Assembly (NCBI GenBank): GCA_021324675.1 | Contig: JAJPIR010000040.1 | Coordinates: 1 to 45,927 of the forward strand | Direction of reading: 5' to 3' | Origin: Actinomycetota bacterium | Lineage (GTDB): Bacteria > Actinomycetota > Actinomycetes > Mycobacteriales > Pseudonocardiaceae | DNA: 45,927 nt | In this document: one piece after another, positions 15,162 to 24,380 of the stretch | Layout of the letters: every line of letters starts with the position of its first letter | Numbering within the stretch: the first letter of the stretch is position 1 | Position numbers and translations under genes: made by a program | The notes under the pieces: model-generated | Databases searched by the model: none | The model's input: only the letters and a program-made list of their open reading frames with translations | Told to the model about the DNA's origin: nothing

Positions 15162-16247
15162 CTAGGCAGATGCCAGGTAGGGCTTGAGCAGGATTCCGAG
15201 TTGCAGGGTCAGCATCCGCATCCATGCTTGACCCACCTCCGCAGCCTCCGGCGGCTCGGGGAGCTTGCCAAAAACGTATTCCCCGTCGAGTCCCGGAGCG
15301 ACGGTGTTCAGTGCGGTCATCACTCTCATCTGCACCCAACCCATGAGTGCGATGGTCAAATCAGCCGGGATCACCACATTGGGATGCGTCCCGCCATCCT
15401 TGACGTGGGCGTCGGCCACTCGAGACATATAGGAATGGAAATTGCCATCCATCGGCTTGGTAGTAGTCCGCGTCCACCACCCTTTTAGTGTCATTTTTCG
15501 CTGCGCCAGATGCGAAGTGTCCTGGAAGTATCCAGCAGATTCTGGACGTGAAAGCAAATAATCGTATGCGAGGGTGACCACACCACCGGCGGCCGGTCCC
15601 AGTAGCGGGCCCGTCCTTCGCAGGACAGACGCCTCCTTGGGGCCAAATCCGGCAAAGTCTGCGTATGGATGAAACTCGGCACTTTCATGCTTGCCCAGCG
15701 GCCCGCCCGGTTCGGTAAGGCTTGGCTCCAGCATGATCCCAAGCTGCAGCATGAATTGGTTCATCCATGCGGCTCCGGCAGCCGAGACAGTGGCCACGTC
15801 ACACGTCTCACCCAAGGCCGCGAGGATCTTTCCTTGCAGCCAGGCGGTGAGAGCCAGGACCAGTTGCGGCGGCAGTGCGATCTGCACTCCAGGAAAGGTG
15901 ACTTCCTTTGATCCGATGTGACTGATCTGGCGAACAAAACCTGCGAGGTCGCCATCAAATGGCCCAGCGATCGTCCTGTCTAGCCATTCTTTGATGAGCG
16001 GCTGCCTGATGGGTGGATCCGATCCACCCATCAGACGAGCCGATTCCGGACGCATCATCAGGTATTGAGAGATGGCCTCCGGAATACGGTCGATCACGGC
16101 TGCAATGGCCTGACCGGTCTCCTGGACGGCGACCGCTTCGTACTCTCCGAACCCTGCAAACTCGGCGAGCGGAGCGAATTCCGGCGTTACCAATTGATCG
16201 TAACGTTCAGCCTCGACAAGTTCTTCAGTCGGGTTCTGTACGGTCAT
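15162..16247 (-). CDS. Tandem two-domain protoglobin-like protein
   Basis: A 361-aa protein made of two similar helical domains (about 22-180 and 195-361). Each has the order F-AGFG, helix, RPESA, an EW/GW segment, P-x-D-G and AWM...LQLGI. This resembles protoglobin domains, which bind heme and sense or bind O2, CO or NO. After the P-x-D motif, domain 2 keeps a histidine at the family's proximal position (His281). Domain 1 has glycine there and a histidine two residues earlier (His110). The ATG follows GGGAGGAGG; longer starts upstream lack a ribosome site. Proximity to the hydrogenase island suggests an oxygen- or redox-linked role, by inference only. Confidence 0.72.
   Translation of the reverse strand: MTVQNPTEELVEAERYDQLVTPEFAPLAEFAGFGEYEAVAVQETGQAIAAVIDRIPEAISQYLMMRPESARLMGGSDPPIRQPLIKEWLDRTIAGPFDGDLAGFVRQISHIGSKEVTFPGVQIALPPQLVLALTAWLQGKILAALGETCDVATVSAAGAAWMNQFMLQLGIMLEPSLTEPGGPLGKHESAEFHPYADFAGFGPKEASVLRRTGPLLGPAAGGVVTLAYDYLLSRPESAGYFQDTSHLAQRKMTLKGWWTRTTTKPMDGNFHSYMSRVADAHVKDGGTHPNVVIPADLTIALMGWVQMRVMTALNTVAPGLDGEYVFGKLPEPPEAAEVGQAWMRMLTLQLGILLKPYLASA
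16006..16034. repeat. 29-bp perfect palindrome inside the protoglobin gene
   Basis: Two 14-bp arms (CTGATGGGTGGATC / GATCCACCCATCAG) are separated by one base. It lies in the coding sequence for residues 72-81 of domain 1, in the loop after RPESA. It could be a protein or RNA structural site, or simply the trace of a small inverted duplication. Confidence 0.7.
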
Positions 16248-16641
16248 GATTATCCTCCTCCCGGGCGGGGCGGTCCAACCGCTCATTAGGGTTGAAATCT
16301 GGACGCAGCCCAAGGCTGGATGCCCCTCGCCGATATTGTTGACCCTAGCGCGGCAGTTGTTACGGCGAGGTTTAACCGGTGTGACCAATCGTGAAATAGC
16401 GTTAAAGCATAGTTGCTAAGTTCTCACCATGTGAGTTAGGTAACTGTGATTCAGGGAACAGCGTTTCTCATGTTTTTGCTGGTCATCAGCCAGCTTTCAT
16501 GTTCGCCTATAGGTGGTTTGAGCAAGACACGCCAGGCAGCGTTGCGTCAGTTCCCGTTGCTCAGCCCCGTTGAGCGCCTGTGCAGGCGCGTGCAGGTCTT
16601 TCCTGTGTCAGGGGGCTCGACTTGCGGTGAGTTAGCCCTGC
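16248..16641. other. 394-bp intergenic region upstream of the protoglobin gene
   Basis: The stretch holds the protoglobin ribosome site and presumably its promoter. It is richer in A and T than its surroundings between about 16360 and 16510. A small dyad CTCAC-CAT-GTGAG lies at 16423-16435, with GTGA-type sequences nearby at about 16380 and 16445; a CRP/FNR-type regulator is one possibility. A plus-strand frame at 16446 is not convincing. Nothing else is recognisable. Confidence 0.4.
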
Positions 16642-17772
16642 TCACACGGGTAGCACGGCGAGTTCGCGTGGCCGGTGGTTGAGTCGCCGACCACCGTGTT
16701 CTTCGACCACTACGATGTCCTCGATACGGGCCCCCCAGCGCCCGGGAATGTAGATCCCAGGCTCGATGCTAAACGCCATACCTCGGTCAAGTACCAGGTC
16801 ATTGCCGGCCACGATATAGGGCTGCTCATGCACTTCTAACCCGATCCCGTGGCCGGTGCGGTGGATGAACCGGTGGCCGTAACCGGCATCCCGGATCAGG
16901 CTGCGCGCCGCGTCATCGACGGATTGGGCAGTAGTGCCTGGCGCCACCGCGGCTACCGCCGCTTCCTGCGCCGCCTGCAACACCGCATAGCAGTCGGCGA
17001 CCTCAGAGTATGCCGGTTCGCCCATGGTGTAGGTGCGAGTGCAGTCGGAGAAGTAGCCCTCCGGGGTGGGGCCACCGATGTCGACAACCACAAGGTCCCC
17101 GGGTTGGATTACGCGGTCAGAGACATCGTGGTGTGGGCTGGCCCCGTGCGGACCCGATCCGACGATGACGAATGCCGCGGCCGTGTGCCCCTCCGCCACG
17201 ATCGCGGCCGCCACATCAGCACCCACCTCCGCCTCAGCCCGTCCGACTCGCAGCCACTCCCCCATCCGCGCGTGCACCCGGTCAATTGCTCGGCCGGCGG
17301 TATCCAGCGCTGCTATCTCTGCACTGTCCTTGCGCATCCGCAGCTGCGCCAACACCGTCGAGGCAAGCACCTGCGTGCAGTCAGGCAGCGCTGCCCGCAA
17401 TCCCAGCACATGTGTCGCGGGCATCGCGTCTCCCACCGCTACCCGGGCGGCACCCGAGCCGAACTTCGGTAATACCCGGGCAACTAGGGAGTAGGGATCA
17501 TCACCGTCGGTCCACTCGGCAATCTCCACACCGAGCCGAAGCACAGGAGTGCCGTCCAGGCCCGGTCGTTCCAGCGCGGGCACCACCAACGCCGGATCGC
17601 CCTCGGCGGGCACCACCAGGCAGGTCAGCCTCTCGTGGGACTCGCCGCCGATTCCCAGCAGGTAGCGCAAGTCCGGGCTGGGAGTCAGCAGTAGGGCCTT
17701 CAGGCCAGAAGCGTATGTCGCGTCGCGCGCTCGAGTTAGGCGGGCTGCGAGCGTCTCAAGGGGAGCAGGCAC
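16642..17772 (-). CDS. pepE: M24 family Xaa-Pro dipeptidase/aminopeptidase
   Basis: A metallopeptidase that removes N-terminal residues next to proline. The 376-aa protein has a creatinase-like N-terminal domain (about 1-150) and the pita-bread catalytic domain. The metal ligands are visible: the two aspartates in VVVDIGGPTPEGYFSDC, His in HRTGHGIGLEVHE, Glu in FSIEPGIY and Glu in ARIEDIV. It starts at GTG. The -10-like TAGGCT ends 6 nt before that GTG, so the mRNA is probably leaderless. The position matches M. tuberculosis pepE beside the 5'-3' exonuclease gene. Confidence 0.9.
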   Translation of the reverse strand: MPAPLETLAARLTRARDATYASGLKALLLTPSPDLRYLLGIGGESHERLTCLVVPAEGDPALVVPALERPGLDGTPVLRLGVEIAEWTDGDDPYSLVARVLPKFGSGAARVAVGDAMPATHVLGLRAALPDCTQVLASTVLAQLRMRKDSAEIAALDTAGRAIDRVHARMGEWLRVGRAEAEVGADVAAAIVAEGHTAAAFVIVGSGPHGASPHHDVSDRVIQPGDLVVVDIGGPTPEGYFSDCTRTYTMGEPAYSEVADCYAVLQAAQEAAVAAVAPGTTAQSVDDAARSLIRDAGYGHRFIHRTGHGIGLEVHEQPYIVAGNDLVLDRGMAFSIEPGIYIPGRWGARIEDIVVVEEHGGRRLNHRPRELAVLPV

Positions 17773-17778
17773 ATCGCT

Positions 17779-17784
17779 AGCCTA
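17779..17784 (-). promoter_or_regulatory. Leaderless -10 box of pepE
   Basis: TAGGCT followed by exactly 6 nt and the GTG start fits the TANNNT actinobacterial -10 spacing for transcription beginning at the start codon. Confidence 0.6.
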
Positions 17785-17822
17785 AAACTGAGCGATGTCG
17801 GCGGCTGGCAGGCTCTGCGCTC

Positions 17823-18773
17823 ATGGACGCGCCTTTGCTGCTGATTGATGCCGCGAGCCTGTATTTCCGGGCCTATTACGGTGTGCCGGAGTCCATCACC
17901 GCGCCAGACGGTACGCCGGTCAACGCAGTACGAGGCTTCACCGACATGCTCGCCCGGCTGATCGAGCAGCGCCGCCCAGGTCGCCTGGTCGCCTGCCTGG
18001 ACCTGGACTGGCGGCCGGACTTCCGGGTCGCCGCGATCGCCTCGTACAAGGCGCACCGGGTCGCCAAGGAGGGTGGTCCGGGCGCTCCCGACGTCGAGGA
18101 GGTACCGGACACGTTGAGCCCTCAGGTCCCGCTGATCCTCGACGTACTGGCGGCCGCTGGGTTGGCCACCGCGGGTGCCGCCGGGTATGAGGCTGACGAT
18201 GTGATCGGCACGCTGGTCGCCGCCGAGCGCCGCGATCCCGTGGAAGTGGTCAGTGGCGACCGGGATCTGTTTCAGGTGGTCCGCACTCAACCCACTCCGG
18301 TACGGGTGGTCTACGTCGGGCGGGGGTTGTCCAAGGCCGAGATAGTCAGTCCCGCCGAACTCGCCAGCCGCTACGGGCTGCCGGAGTCCGCAGCCGGGCC
18401 GGGTTACGCGGATCTCGCTGCGCTGCGCGGGGACCCGTCGGATGGGCTGCCCGGGGTGTCCGGTGTCGGAGAGAAGACCGCCGCCACGCTGATCAGCCGA
18501 TTTGGCTCGGTAGAAGGCTTGCTGGCCGCGCTCGACGATCCCGGGTCAGCACTCGCCTCGGGAATGCGGACCAAGCTGCGCGGCGCCCGGGACTACCTGC
18601 AGCTGGCGCCCACGGTGGTGCGGGTAGCCACGGACGCCCCGGTCCAGCTGGACCGCGACGACACGCTGCCCCGCGCGCCCGCTGATCCAGCGGCACTCAC
18701 CGGTCTACAGCGCACCTGGGGCCTCGGCACCACCGTCGACCGTCTCGTCGCAGCGCTTAAGGGCCGTCACTGA
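17823..18773 (+). CDS. 5'-3' exonuclease (PolA N-terminal-like)
   Basis: A stand-alone 5' nuclease of the FEN/PolA N-terminal type, 316 aa. Motifs in order are [16 protein letters not shown] (first metal aspartate), [24 protein letters not shown], and [22 protein letters not shown]. The last is the acidic plus helix-hairpin-helix segment that binds DNA. No polymerase domain follows. It probably acts in repair or RNA-primer removal. It diverges from pepE, and its last codons overlap the end of the GMC oxidoreductase gene tail to tail by 7 bp. The order matches Rv2089c-Rv2090. Confidence 0.92.
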   Translation: MDAPLLLIDAASLYFRAYYGVPESITAPDGTPVNAVRGFTDMLARLIEQRRPGRLVACLDLDWRPDFRVAAIASYKAHRVAKEGGPGAPDVEEVPDTLSPQVPLILDVLAAAGLATAGAAGYEADDVIGTLVAAERRDPVEVVSGDRDLFQVVRTQPTPVRVVYVGRGLSKAEIVSPAELASRYGLPESAAGPGYADLAALRGDPSDGLPGVSGVGEKTAATLISRFGSVEGLLAALDDPGSALASGMRTKLRGARDYLQLAPTVVRVATDAPVQLDRDDTLPRAPADPAALTGLQRTWGLGTTVDRLVAALKGRH

Positions 18774-20341
18774 CCTGGATCCTCGACGAGCAGGTCGCTG
18801 GCCTTCTCACCGATCATCATGATGGTGATGTTCGGATTGACGGCCGGCAGGAACGGCACGACCGATGCGTCGGCGACGCGTAGTCCCGTCACGCCCTTGA
18901 CCCGCAACCGCGGGTCAAGCACAGCCTGCGGATCGCCCACACCACCCATCCGGGCAGTACCCGCGGGATGGTAGACGGTGTTGTGTGTCTTAACGAGGTA
19001 ATCGATGAGTTCATCGTCAGTGACTGCGTCTGGTCCCGGTGCCAGTTCGCGATGGATCCAGGCTCGCAACGCTGGTTGCGCGGCGATCCGGCGGGCAAGT
19101 CTGATCCCGGCGAGCAGGACAGCTATGTCGTGGCCGGCAGGATCAGTGAAGTACCGCGGATCGATTTTGGGTCGGTCCCGGAAGTCGCGGGAACGCAGCC
19201 GGACTGTTCCGCGGGAACGCCCGCGGGTGACATTTGGTGTCAGGCAGAAGCCATTAGTTGTAGTTGGGTAGCCCCAACGCACGGTGTTCAGGTCAAACGG
19301 GACCGAGCCATAGTGCATCATCAGATCGGGCCGGTCGAGCGCCGGATCGGTGCGAGCGAACAAGCCGATCTCCCACCATTGCGTGGAACAGCTGACCATT
19401 GGTCGTGATGCTTCCCACATGACCAGTCCCTCGACATGGTCGTCAAAATTCGAGCCGACTCCGGGACTGTCCACCAGCACGTCGATGCCAACATCACGGA
19501 GATGTCCGGCCGGCCCGATACCAGACAGCATGAGCAGCTTGGGCGTGTCGATGGCGCCGGTGGACAGGATCACCTCACGCCGTGCGTGAACGTTTCTCGT
19601 ATGGAATGTTGCCGAGTCCAGGTAATCCACTCCAGCCGCCTTCTTGGAGGCATCGAACACCACCTGCTTGGCCCAGGCGCCGGTCCGCACGGCAAGGTTG
19701 CGCCGCCGTCCCATGATCGCGTGCAGGTAGCTGCGCGATGAGGACATCCGCAGGTTGTTCTCGTCAGCATTGATCTGGAAGGAGCCAGCCCCCTCGGTGA
19801 CCGTGACTCCCTCGTTGAACCGCACAGTCGGCAACCCCACTGCCGCCGCGGCCGCCAGGACTGCGAAGCCGCATGGATCATTGGACGCGATCTGCCGCAG
19901 CGTCACCGGACCCGAACGGCCGTGGTGATCACCAGGGCCGTCACTGTTCTCCAACCGTGCCAGCAGCGGCCAGCAGTCGTCGGCGCTCCAGCCGGTACAG
20001 CCCATCGCCGCCCACTCATCGAGATCCTCACGGGGGGTCCAGAACGCGATGCAGGAGTTGTGCGACGAGCAACCGCCGAGCACCCTGGCCCGGGAGTGCC
20101 GCACAAAACTGTTGCCCTTGGCCTGCGGTTCAATCGGGTAGTCCCAGTCGTAGCCAGACCCGAGCAGGTGCGGCCACTGTTCCAGCCGCAGCACCTTCGG
20201 GTCGCCCAGGTCAGATGGACCCGCCTCGAGTAAGCACACCGTGACCGAGGGATCCTCCGATAATCGGGCCGCCACGACACACCCTGCAGAGCCGCCACCC
20301 ACGACGACGTAGTCGTATACCGCTTCCTGAGCACCATTCAT
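18767..20341 (-). CDS. GMC-family FAD oxidoreductase (choline dehydrogenase-like)
   Basis: An FAD alcohol oxidoreductase, 524 aa from the chosen ATG. The N-terminal Rossmann motif is [17 protein letters not shown]. The second GMC signature reads [16 protein letters not shown]. At the C-terminus [14 protein letters not shown] and [14 protein letters not shown] supply the catalytic His and Asn. There is no signal peptide. ATG 20341 begins close to the FAD motif; an upstream ATG (20392) would add 17 residues of unlikely sequence. The substrate cannot be deduced. The promoter region carries a spaced inverted repeat similar to the padR promoter. Confidence 0.9.
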   Translation of the reverse strand: MNGAQEAVYDYVVVGGGSAGCVVAARLSEDPSVTVCLLEAGPSDLGDPKVLRLEQWPHLLGSGYDWDYPIEPQAKGNSFVRHSRARVLGGCSSHNSCIAFWTPREDLDEWAAMGCTGWSADDCWPLLARLENSDGPGDHHGRSGPVTLRQIASNDPCGFAVLAAAAAVGLPTVRFNEGVTVTEGAGSFQINADENNLRMSSSRSYLHAIMGRRRNLAVRTGAWAKQVVFDASKKAAGVDYLDSATFHTRNVHARREVILSTGAIDTPKLLMLSGIGPAGHLRDVGIDVLVDSPGVGSNFDDHVEGLVMWEASRPMVSCSTQWWEIGLFARTDPALDRPDLMMHYGSVPFDLNTVRWGYPTTTNGFCLTPNVTRGRSRGTVRLRSRDFRDRPKIDPRYFTDPAGHDIAVLLAGIRLARRIAAQPALRAWIHRELAPGPDAVTDDELIDYLVKTHNTVYHPAGTARMGGVGDPQAVLDPRLRVKGVTGLRVADASVVPFLPAVNPNITIMMIGEKASDLLVEDPGQ

Positions 20342-20408
20342 ATCTCGATACTCGCGGTGCACCAGCCCAGCACAGAGGATCCTCTCCTGCATTGGCCCCG
20401 TTTATGGC

Positions 20409-20450
20409 GACATATCCGGCTAACGGCGCCTTCAGCACGCCCGATATGTC
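20409..20450. promoter_or_regulatory. Spaced inverted repeat in the GMC/secreted-peptide divergent promoter
   Basis: GACATATC (20409-20416) and GATATGTC (20443-20450) are perfect inverted 8-mers with 26 bp between them, 68 to 109 bp upstream of the GMC start. The right arm in context (CGATATGTCTTCA) matches CGATATATCTTGA upstream of padR at 11 of 13 positions. It is a candidate operator. Confidence 0.5.
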
Positions 20451-20564
20451 TTCATGACCGGGAGCCGTGGCGGAGGTTGCCTCCAGCGCGAACCCGTGCC
20501 ACGGTGGCAACAGATCGACCGGTAACGCGCGTCACACGGGTAGAGACTGAGGGGACACACCACG

Positions 20565-20756
20565 ATGAGCGCTCAGCGAGCGTCCTCCGGGCCAGCACCG
20601 AGACGCGCCCGTGCGCAGTCGGTACGCCACCGCTGCCTGAAGGTGGCGACCGCAGTTGTCCTGGCAGGCGTTTTTCCCCTGGTAGCGGCACCTACGGCGA
20701 TGGCGGGACCAGGGTGTCCAGATATTCCGGGGGTCTGCCCGGGATACCTGGCATAG
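20565..20756 (+). CDS. Small secreted peptide with signal sequence
   Basis: A 63-aa product with a basic N-terminus (about 10-27, six arginines and a lysine), a hydrophobic core (VATAVVLAGVFPLVAAP) and an A-x-A site (TAMA, residues about 43-47). Mature product: about 16-17 residues, GPGCPDIPGVCPGYLA, with two cysteines that could form a disulfide. GAGGGGA precedes the ATG. I know of no function. It is divergent from the GMC gene and convergent with helY. The mature peptide is shorter than typical secreted proteins, so it may be a signalling or surface peptide, by inference. Confidence 0.6.
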   Translation: MSAQRASSGPAPRRARAQSVRHRCLKVATAVVLAGVFPLVAAPTAMAGPGCPDIPGVCPGYLA

Positions 20757-20781
20757 CGCCTTGGGGGTCACCGAATACGTG

Positions 20782-23487
20782 TCACTCGGTACCTAACGCG
20801 ACCACGCCGCGGCGTAGAGCGCGAACTGCACTAGCTGCGGCTAGCCCGACGCCGGAATCATCCCCGGCAACCCCGCGCACCTGGTCGAGTAGGTCCACGA
20901 CCTGCCGGCACCACCGGACGAAGTCCCCGGCGGACAACTCCGCCGCGTTTCCCTGCGCAGCCGCCAGTACCGCTGACAGCGACTCTCCGCGCGCCCACCG
21001 GTACACCGGCCAAGCGAAGCCGAGATCTGGTTCGCGAGTGCGTTCCAGCCGGTGACGCCGCTCATCGGCCTCCAGGTCGGCCCATACCCGGACGGTGGCC
21101 GCCAGCCCATCGCTCACCGGCCCGGACGGGACCCGCGGGGTGGCGTTGTCGCCACGCGACTCGTACACCAGGGCTGACACGACCGCGGCGAGTTCGGCAG
21201 GTGCCAGGCCGTCCCAGATCCCGTGCCGGAGGCACTCTGCGGTCAGCAGGTCGGTTTCCGACCACAACCGGGCCAGGCGGCGACCGTGCTCGGTCAGCTG
21301 CTCGCCTTCCAAGTAACCGCGCTCGGTCAGCAACGCCCGGATCCGGTCGAAAGTCCGCGCCAACGAATGCGTCGTGGCCGCAACCTGCTGGCGCACCGTC
21401 TCGGTTTCGTGGTCTAGCCGGTCATAACGCTCTGCCCACCGGGCATGCGCCTCCCGATCGTCGCAGCCGTGACAGGGATGCGCCCGCAACGCGCGGCGCA
21501 ACGCCGCCAGTTCGGCATCGTCGGCCGCATCGCTGCGCCGCCGAGCCCTGGGCGGCGGCACAATGCCGGTCTCGCGCAGCGCGGACGCCAAGTCCCGGCG
21601 CACCCGGGGAACCCGGTACTCCACGCGTTTGGGTAATCGCATCCGGCCCAGTGCCTGCACCGGCGCCGGGAAGTCGGTAACGGAAAGCCGGCCTGCCCAG
21701 CGATCCTCCGTGAGCACCAGCGGCCGCGGATCGCTGTGAGGATCCTGGACAGTGTCAAGCACCACGGCCAACCCCGACCGGCGGCCGCCGGGAACCGCGA
21801 TGACATCGCCACGCTCCAGCCGGGCCAGTGATGCCGCCACTTCGGCGCGCCGCGCTGCACCGCTGCTGCGAGCCAGCGCTCGTTCCCGTTCGGAGACCTG
21901 CCTGCGCAATCGGGCGTATTCGGAGAAGTCCCCCAGGTGGCAGGCCATCGACTCGGCATAGCCTGCGAGAGCTTCGGCATTGCGATCGATCCGGCGAGCC
22001 AGGCTCACCACCGAGCGATCTGCTTGGAACTGCGCGAAGGATCGTTCGAGCAGTGCGCGTCCGGCAGCCACTCCGACCCGGTCCACCAGGTTGACGGCCA
22101 TGTTGTACCCGGGCCGAAATGAGCTGCGCAGCGGGTAGGTGCGGGTCGAGGCCAGCCCGGCCACCTGCGCGGGGTCGACGCCCGGTTGCCAAAGCACAAC
22201 GGCATGGCCTTCGATGTCGATGCCGCGGCGCCCGGCACGACCGGTGAGCTGGGTGTACTCGCCGGGGGTCAGATCGACGTGGGCCTCGCCGTTGAATTTG
22301 ACCAGCCGTTCTAGCACCACGGACCGGGCCGGCATGTTGATCCCCAGCGCGAGCGTCTCGGTCGCGAACACCGCTTTGATCAATCCGCGGACGAACAGTT
22401 CCTCCACGGTTTCCTTGAACGCCGGCAGCATCCCGGCGTGGTGGGCCGCGATTCCTTTCTCCAGCGCGTCTCGCCAGTCCCAGAAACCGAGTACTCCGAG
22501 ATCACCCTCGGGCACATCGGCGGTTCGGGTATCGACCACGTAGCGGATTTCCGCAGCTTCCTCCGGGGTGGTCAGCCGCAGCCCGTTGCGCACGCACTGG
22601 CTCACCGCAGCCTCGCAACCGGCGCGGCTGAAGATAAATATGATTGCGGGTAGCAGCCCATCCCGTTCCAGCCGTGTGACCACATCCGCCCGGGTCGGTG
22701 GCCGGAACCGGAACGCCCTGTCCCCCCGCCGATCCCAGCCACTGCGTCGTTCCAGCTCGTGCACGCGCTGGACCAGGTGCGGATCGACGGTGAGCCGGCC
22801 GCTACCGGTCTGGTCGGCGAACAGGTCGAACAACCGCGAGCCGACCATCATGTGCTGCCACAGCGGTACCGGGCGGTGCTCGTCGACCACCACAGCGGTG
22901 TCGCCACGCACATCGACGAGCCACTCGCCGAACTCTTCAGCGTTGCTCACCGTGGCGGAAAGCCCGACAAGTTTGACGCTGCCCGGCAAATTAAGGATGA
23001 CTTCTTCCCACACCGCGCCGCGGAACCGGTCGGCGAGGTAGTGAATCTCGTCCATCACGACGTAGGCCAGACCGTCGAGCGCGGCCGATCCGGCGTAAAG
23101 CATGTTGCGCAGCACTTCGGTGGTCATCACAACCACCGGAGCTGATCCGTTGACCGAGGTATCTCCGGTGAGCAGGCCGATAACCTCCGGGCTGTACCGG
23201 GCTACCAGGTCGGCGTACTTCTGGTTGGACAGCGCCTTGATCGGTGTCGTGTAGAAACACTTGCGACCCTGAGCTAAGGCGAGGTGGACGGCGAATTCAC
23301 CAACAACGGTCTTGCCTGCGCCGGTGGGCGCGCACACCAGCGCACCGTGCCCGTCCTCCAGCGCCTCGCACGCTTTGCGCTGGAACGGGTCCAGCGCAAA
23401 GCTCAAGCCGCTGGCAAACTCCTGGAGGGCAGGGAAGGCGCCCCGCCGGCGGGCAGCTGCGTACGCCTCGGCAGGACTGTTAGCCAC
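20782..23487 (-). CDS. helY: Ski2/Mtr4-like DExH RNA helicase HelY
   Basis: A 901-aa ATP-dependent helicase of the Ski2-like group. Walker A is APTGAGKT (about 53-60), the DExH box is DEIH (146-149), and motif VI is QLTGRAGRRGID. The C-terminal part has the winged-helix and helical domains typical of actinobacterial HelY. It probably unwinds structured RNA during degradation or processing. The start is GTG with GGGAGA close before it, so the ribosome site is not ideal. The position beside tatC matches Rv2092c. The C-terminus converges on the secreted-peptide gene. Confidence 0.92.
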   Translation of the reverse strand: MANSPAEAYAAARRRGAFPALQEFASGLSFALDPFQRKACEALEDGHGALVCAPTGAGKTVVGEFAVHLALAQGRKCFYTTPIKALSNQKYADLVARYSPEVIGLLTGDTSVNGSAPVVVMTTEVLRNMLYAGSAALDGLAYVVMDEIHYLADRFRGAVWEEVILNLPGSVKLVGLSATVSNAEEFGEWLVDVRGDTAVVVDEHRPVPLWQHMMVGSRLFDLFADQTGSGRLTVDPHLVQRVHELERRSGWDRRGDRAFRFRPPTRADVVTRLERDGLLPAIIFIFSRAGCEAAVSQCVRNGLRLTTPEEAAEIRYVVDTRTADVPEGDLGVLGFWDWRDALEKGIAAHHAGMLPAFKETVEELFVRGLIKAVFATETLALGINMPARSVVLERLVKFNGEAHVDLTPGEYTQLTGRAGRRGIDIEGHAVVLWQPGVDPAQVAGLASTRTYPLRSSFRPGYNMAVNLVDRVGVAAGRALLERSFAQFQADRSVVSLARRIDRNAEALAGYAESMACHLGDFSEYARLRRQVSERERALARSSGAARRAEVAASLARLERGDVIAVPGGRRSGLAVVLDTVQDPHSDPRPLVLTEDRWAGRLSVTDFPAPVQALGRMRLPKRVEYRVPRVRRDLASALRETGIVPPPRARRRSDAADDAELAALRRALRAHPCHGCDDREAHARWAERYDRLDHETETVRQQVAATTHSLARTFDRIRALLTERGYLEGEQLTEHGRRLARLWSETDLLTAECLRHGIWDGLAPAELAAVVSALVYESRGDNATPRVPSGPVSDGLAATVRVWADLEADERRHRLERTREPDLGFAWPVYRWARGESLSAVLAAAQGNAAELSAGDFVRWCRQVVDLLDQVRGVAGDDSGVGLAAASAVRALRRGVVALGTE

Positions 23488-23599
23488 TCTCCCAGGCTGT
23501 CACATCTACCCCGTTGGCCGCTCTTCAAGTACCGCCAACCTCCCTGCACCGAGCTCTTAACTGCTACCGACCATGTTCAGAGACTGTCCGAGCCAGATC

Positions 23600-24154
23600 T
23601 CATGAATCACTGGGCGTCCCGGTCGAGCCATCAGGACCCTCAGCAAGGATCAGGTACAGCGCCCGCCGGGCGTCGGACAATACCGACTGCGCCGCAGCAA
23701 TCTGAGCCCGCGTGCCGCTGACAGCCACCGCTCTGGCGGCACTGTGTACCTCCGCGATCGCGGTGCGCAGGCCGGGACCCTCGGCATCGCACGCGGTGAT
23801 CGCTGCAAACGGGTCGGTCACACCATGGCGCGGATCGTCCACGTAGGCGCGCCCGGCGTCGGTGAGTGACACCAGCTTGCGTCCGCCCTCGACGGTCACC
23901 GTGACCAGTCCCTCGTCTTCGAGTTGAGCGATGGTCGGGTAGATCGCGCCCGGGCTGGGCTGCCATGCCCCGCCGGTGCGTTCCGTCATGGCCTGCATCA
24001 ATTGGTAACCGTGCATCGGCTGTTCTGCCAGCAGGATCAGGGTGGCAGCACGGACGTCGCCACGCTGCGCCCGGCCACGGCGCGAGCCTCGCAAGGAACG
24101 GTCTCGGCCGGGAAAGCGGCCCCTGCCGCTATGTCTTCGTTCGACGTGCATCAT
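23600..24154 (-). CDS. PadR-family transcriptional regulator
   Basis: A 184-aa regulator. After a basic N-terminal tail rich in Arg and Gly (about 1-35), the PadR winged helix runs from about 35 to 115 (ATLILLAEQPMHGYQLMQAM, then SPGAIYPTIAQLEDEGLV). A helical dimerisation part follows. PadR proteins are usually repressors that respond to small molecules. The ATG is preceded by GGAAGGAG; a second ATG follows directly. The upstream dyads suggest autoregulation. It is an insertion relative to the mycobacterial helY-tatC order. Confidence 0.88.
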   Translation of the reverse strand: MMHVERRHSGRGRFPGRDRSLRGSRRGRAQRGDVRAATLILLAEQPMHGYQLMQAMTERTGGAWQPSPGAIYPTIAQLEDEGLVTVTVEGGRKLVSLTDAGRAYVDDPRHGVTDPFAAITACDAEGPGLRTAIAEVHSAARAVAVSGTRAQIAAAQSVLSDARRALYLILAEGPDGSTGTPSDS

Positions 24155-24175
24155 TGGTCTCTCCTTCCAGTTGAA

Positions 24176-24204
24176 GACATTATCACGATAACACGCGATA
24201 TATC
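24176..24204. promoter_or_regulatory. Candidate PadR operator upstream of padR
   Basis: Contains GACATTATC (24176-24184), the dyad TTATC-AC-GATAA and the palindrome GATATATC (24197-24204). It overlaps a -10-like TAATGT for padR on the minus strand. The half-sites resemble those in the GMC promoter. Confidence 0.5.
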
Positions 24205-24380
24205 TTGATGCAACGATCGTGAAGGTGGCTCGGTTGCTTTCGCTGTGACCGGCCGCGCGGCCGAGAGAGCACGGTGTGGCCACCACAGTGAGCGCGCCGG
24301 GTTCACAGTGCAGGGTGCGGTTGCTCAATCGACGTGGCGCGCAGCGCGCGCTTACGTCTCACCGGCAAACCATCGCCGGG

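Noticed and set aside
15400-15435. Further copy of the PadR-like box (GACATAT) in the protoglobin gene
   Set aside because: A single half-site inside coding sequence without an inverted partner; expected by chance.
16446-16682. Plus-strand frame with a lipoprotein-like opening (LLVISQLSC)
   Set aside because: No ribosome site, and it runs into the 3' end of pepE antisense. The sequence after the first 20 residues is not protein-like.
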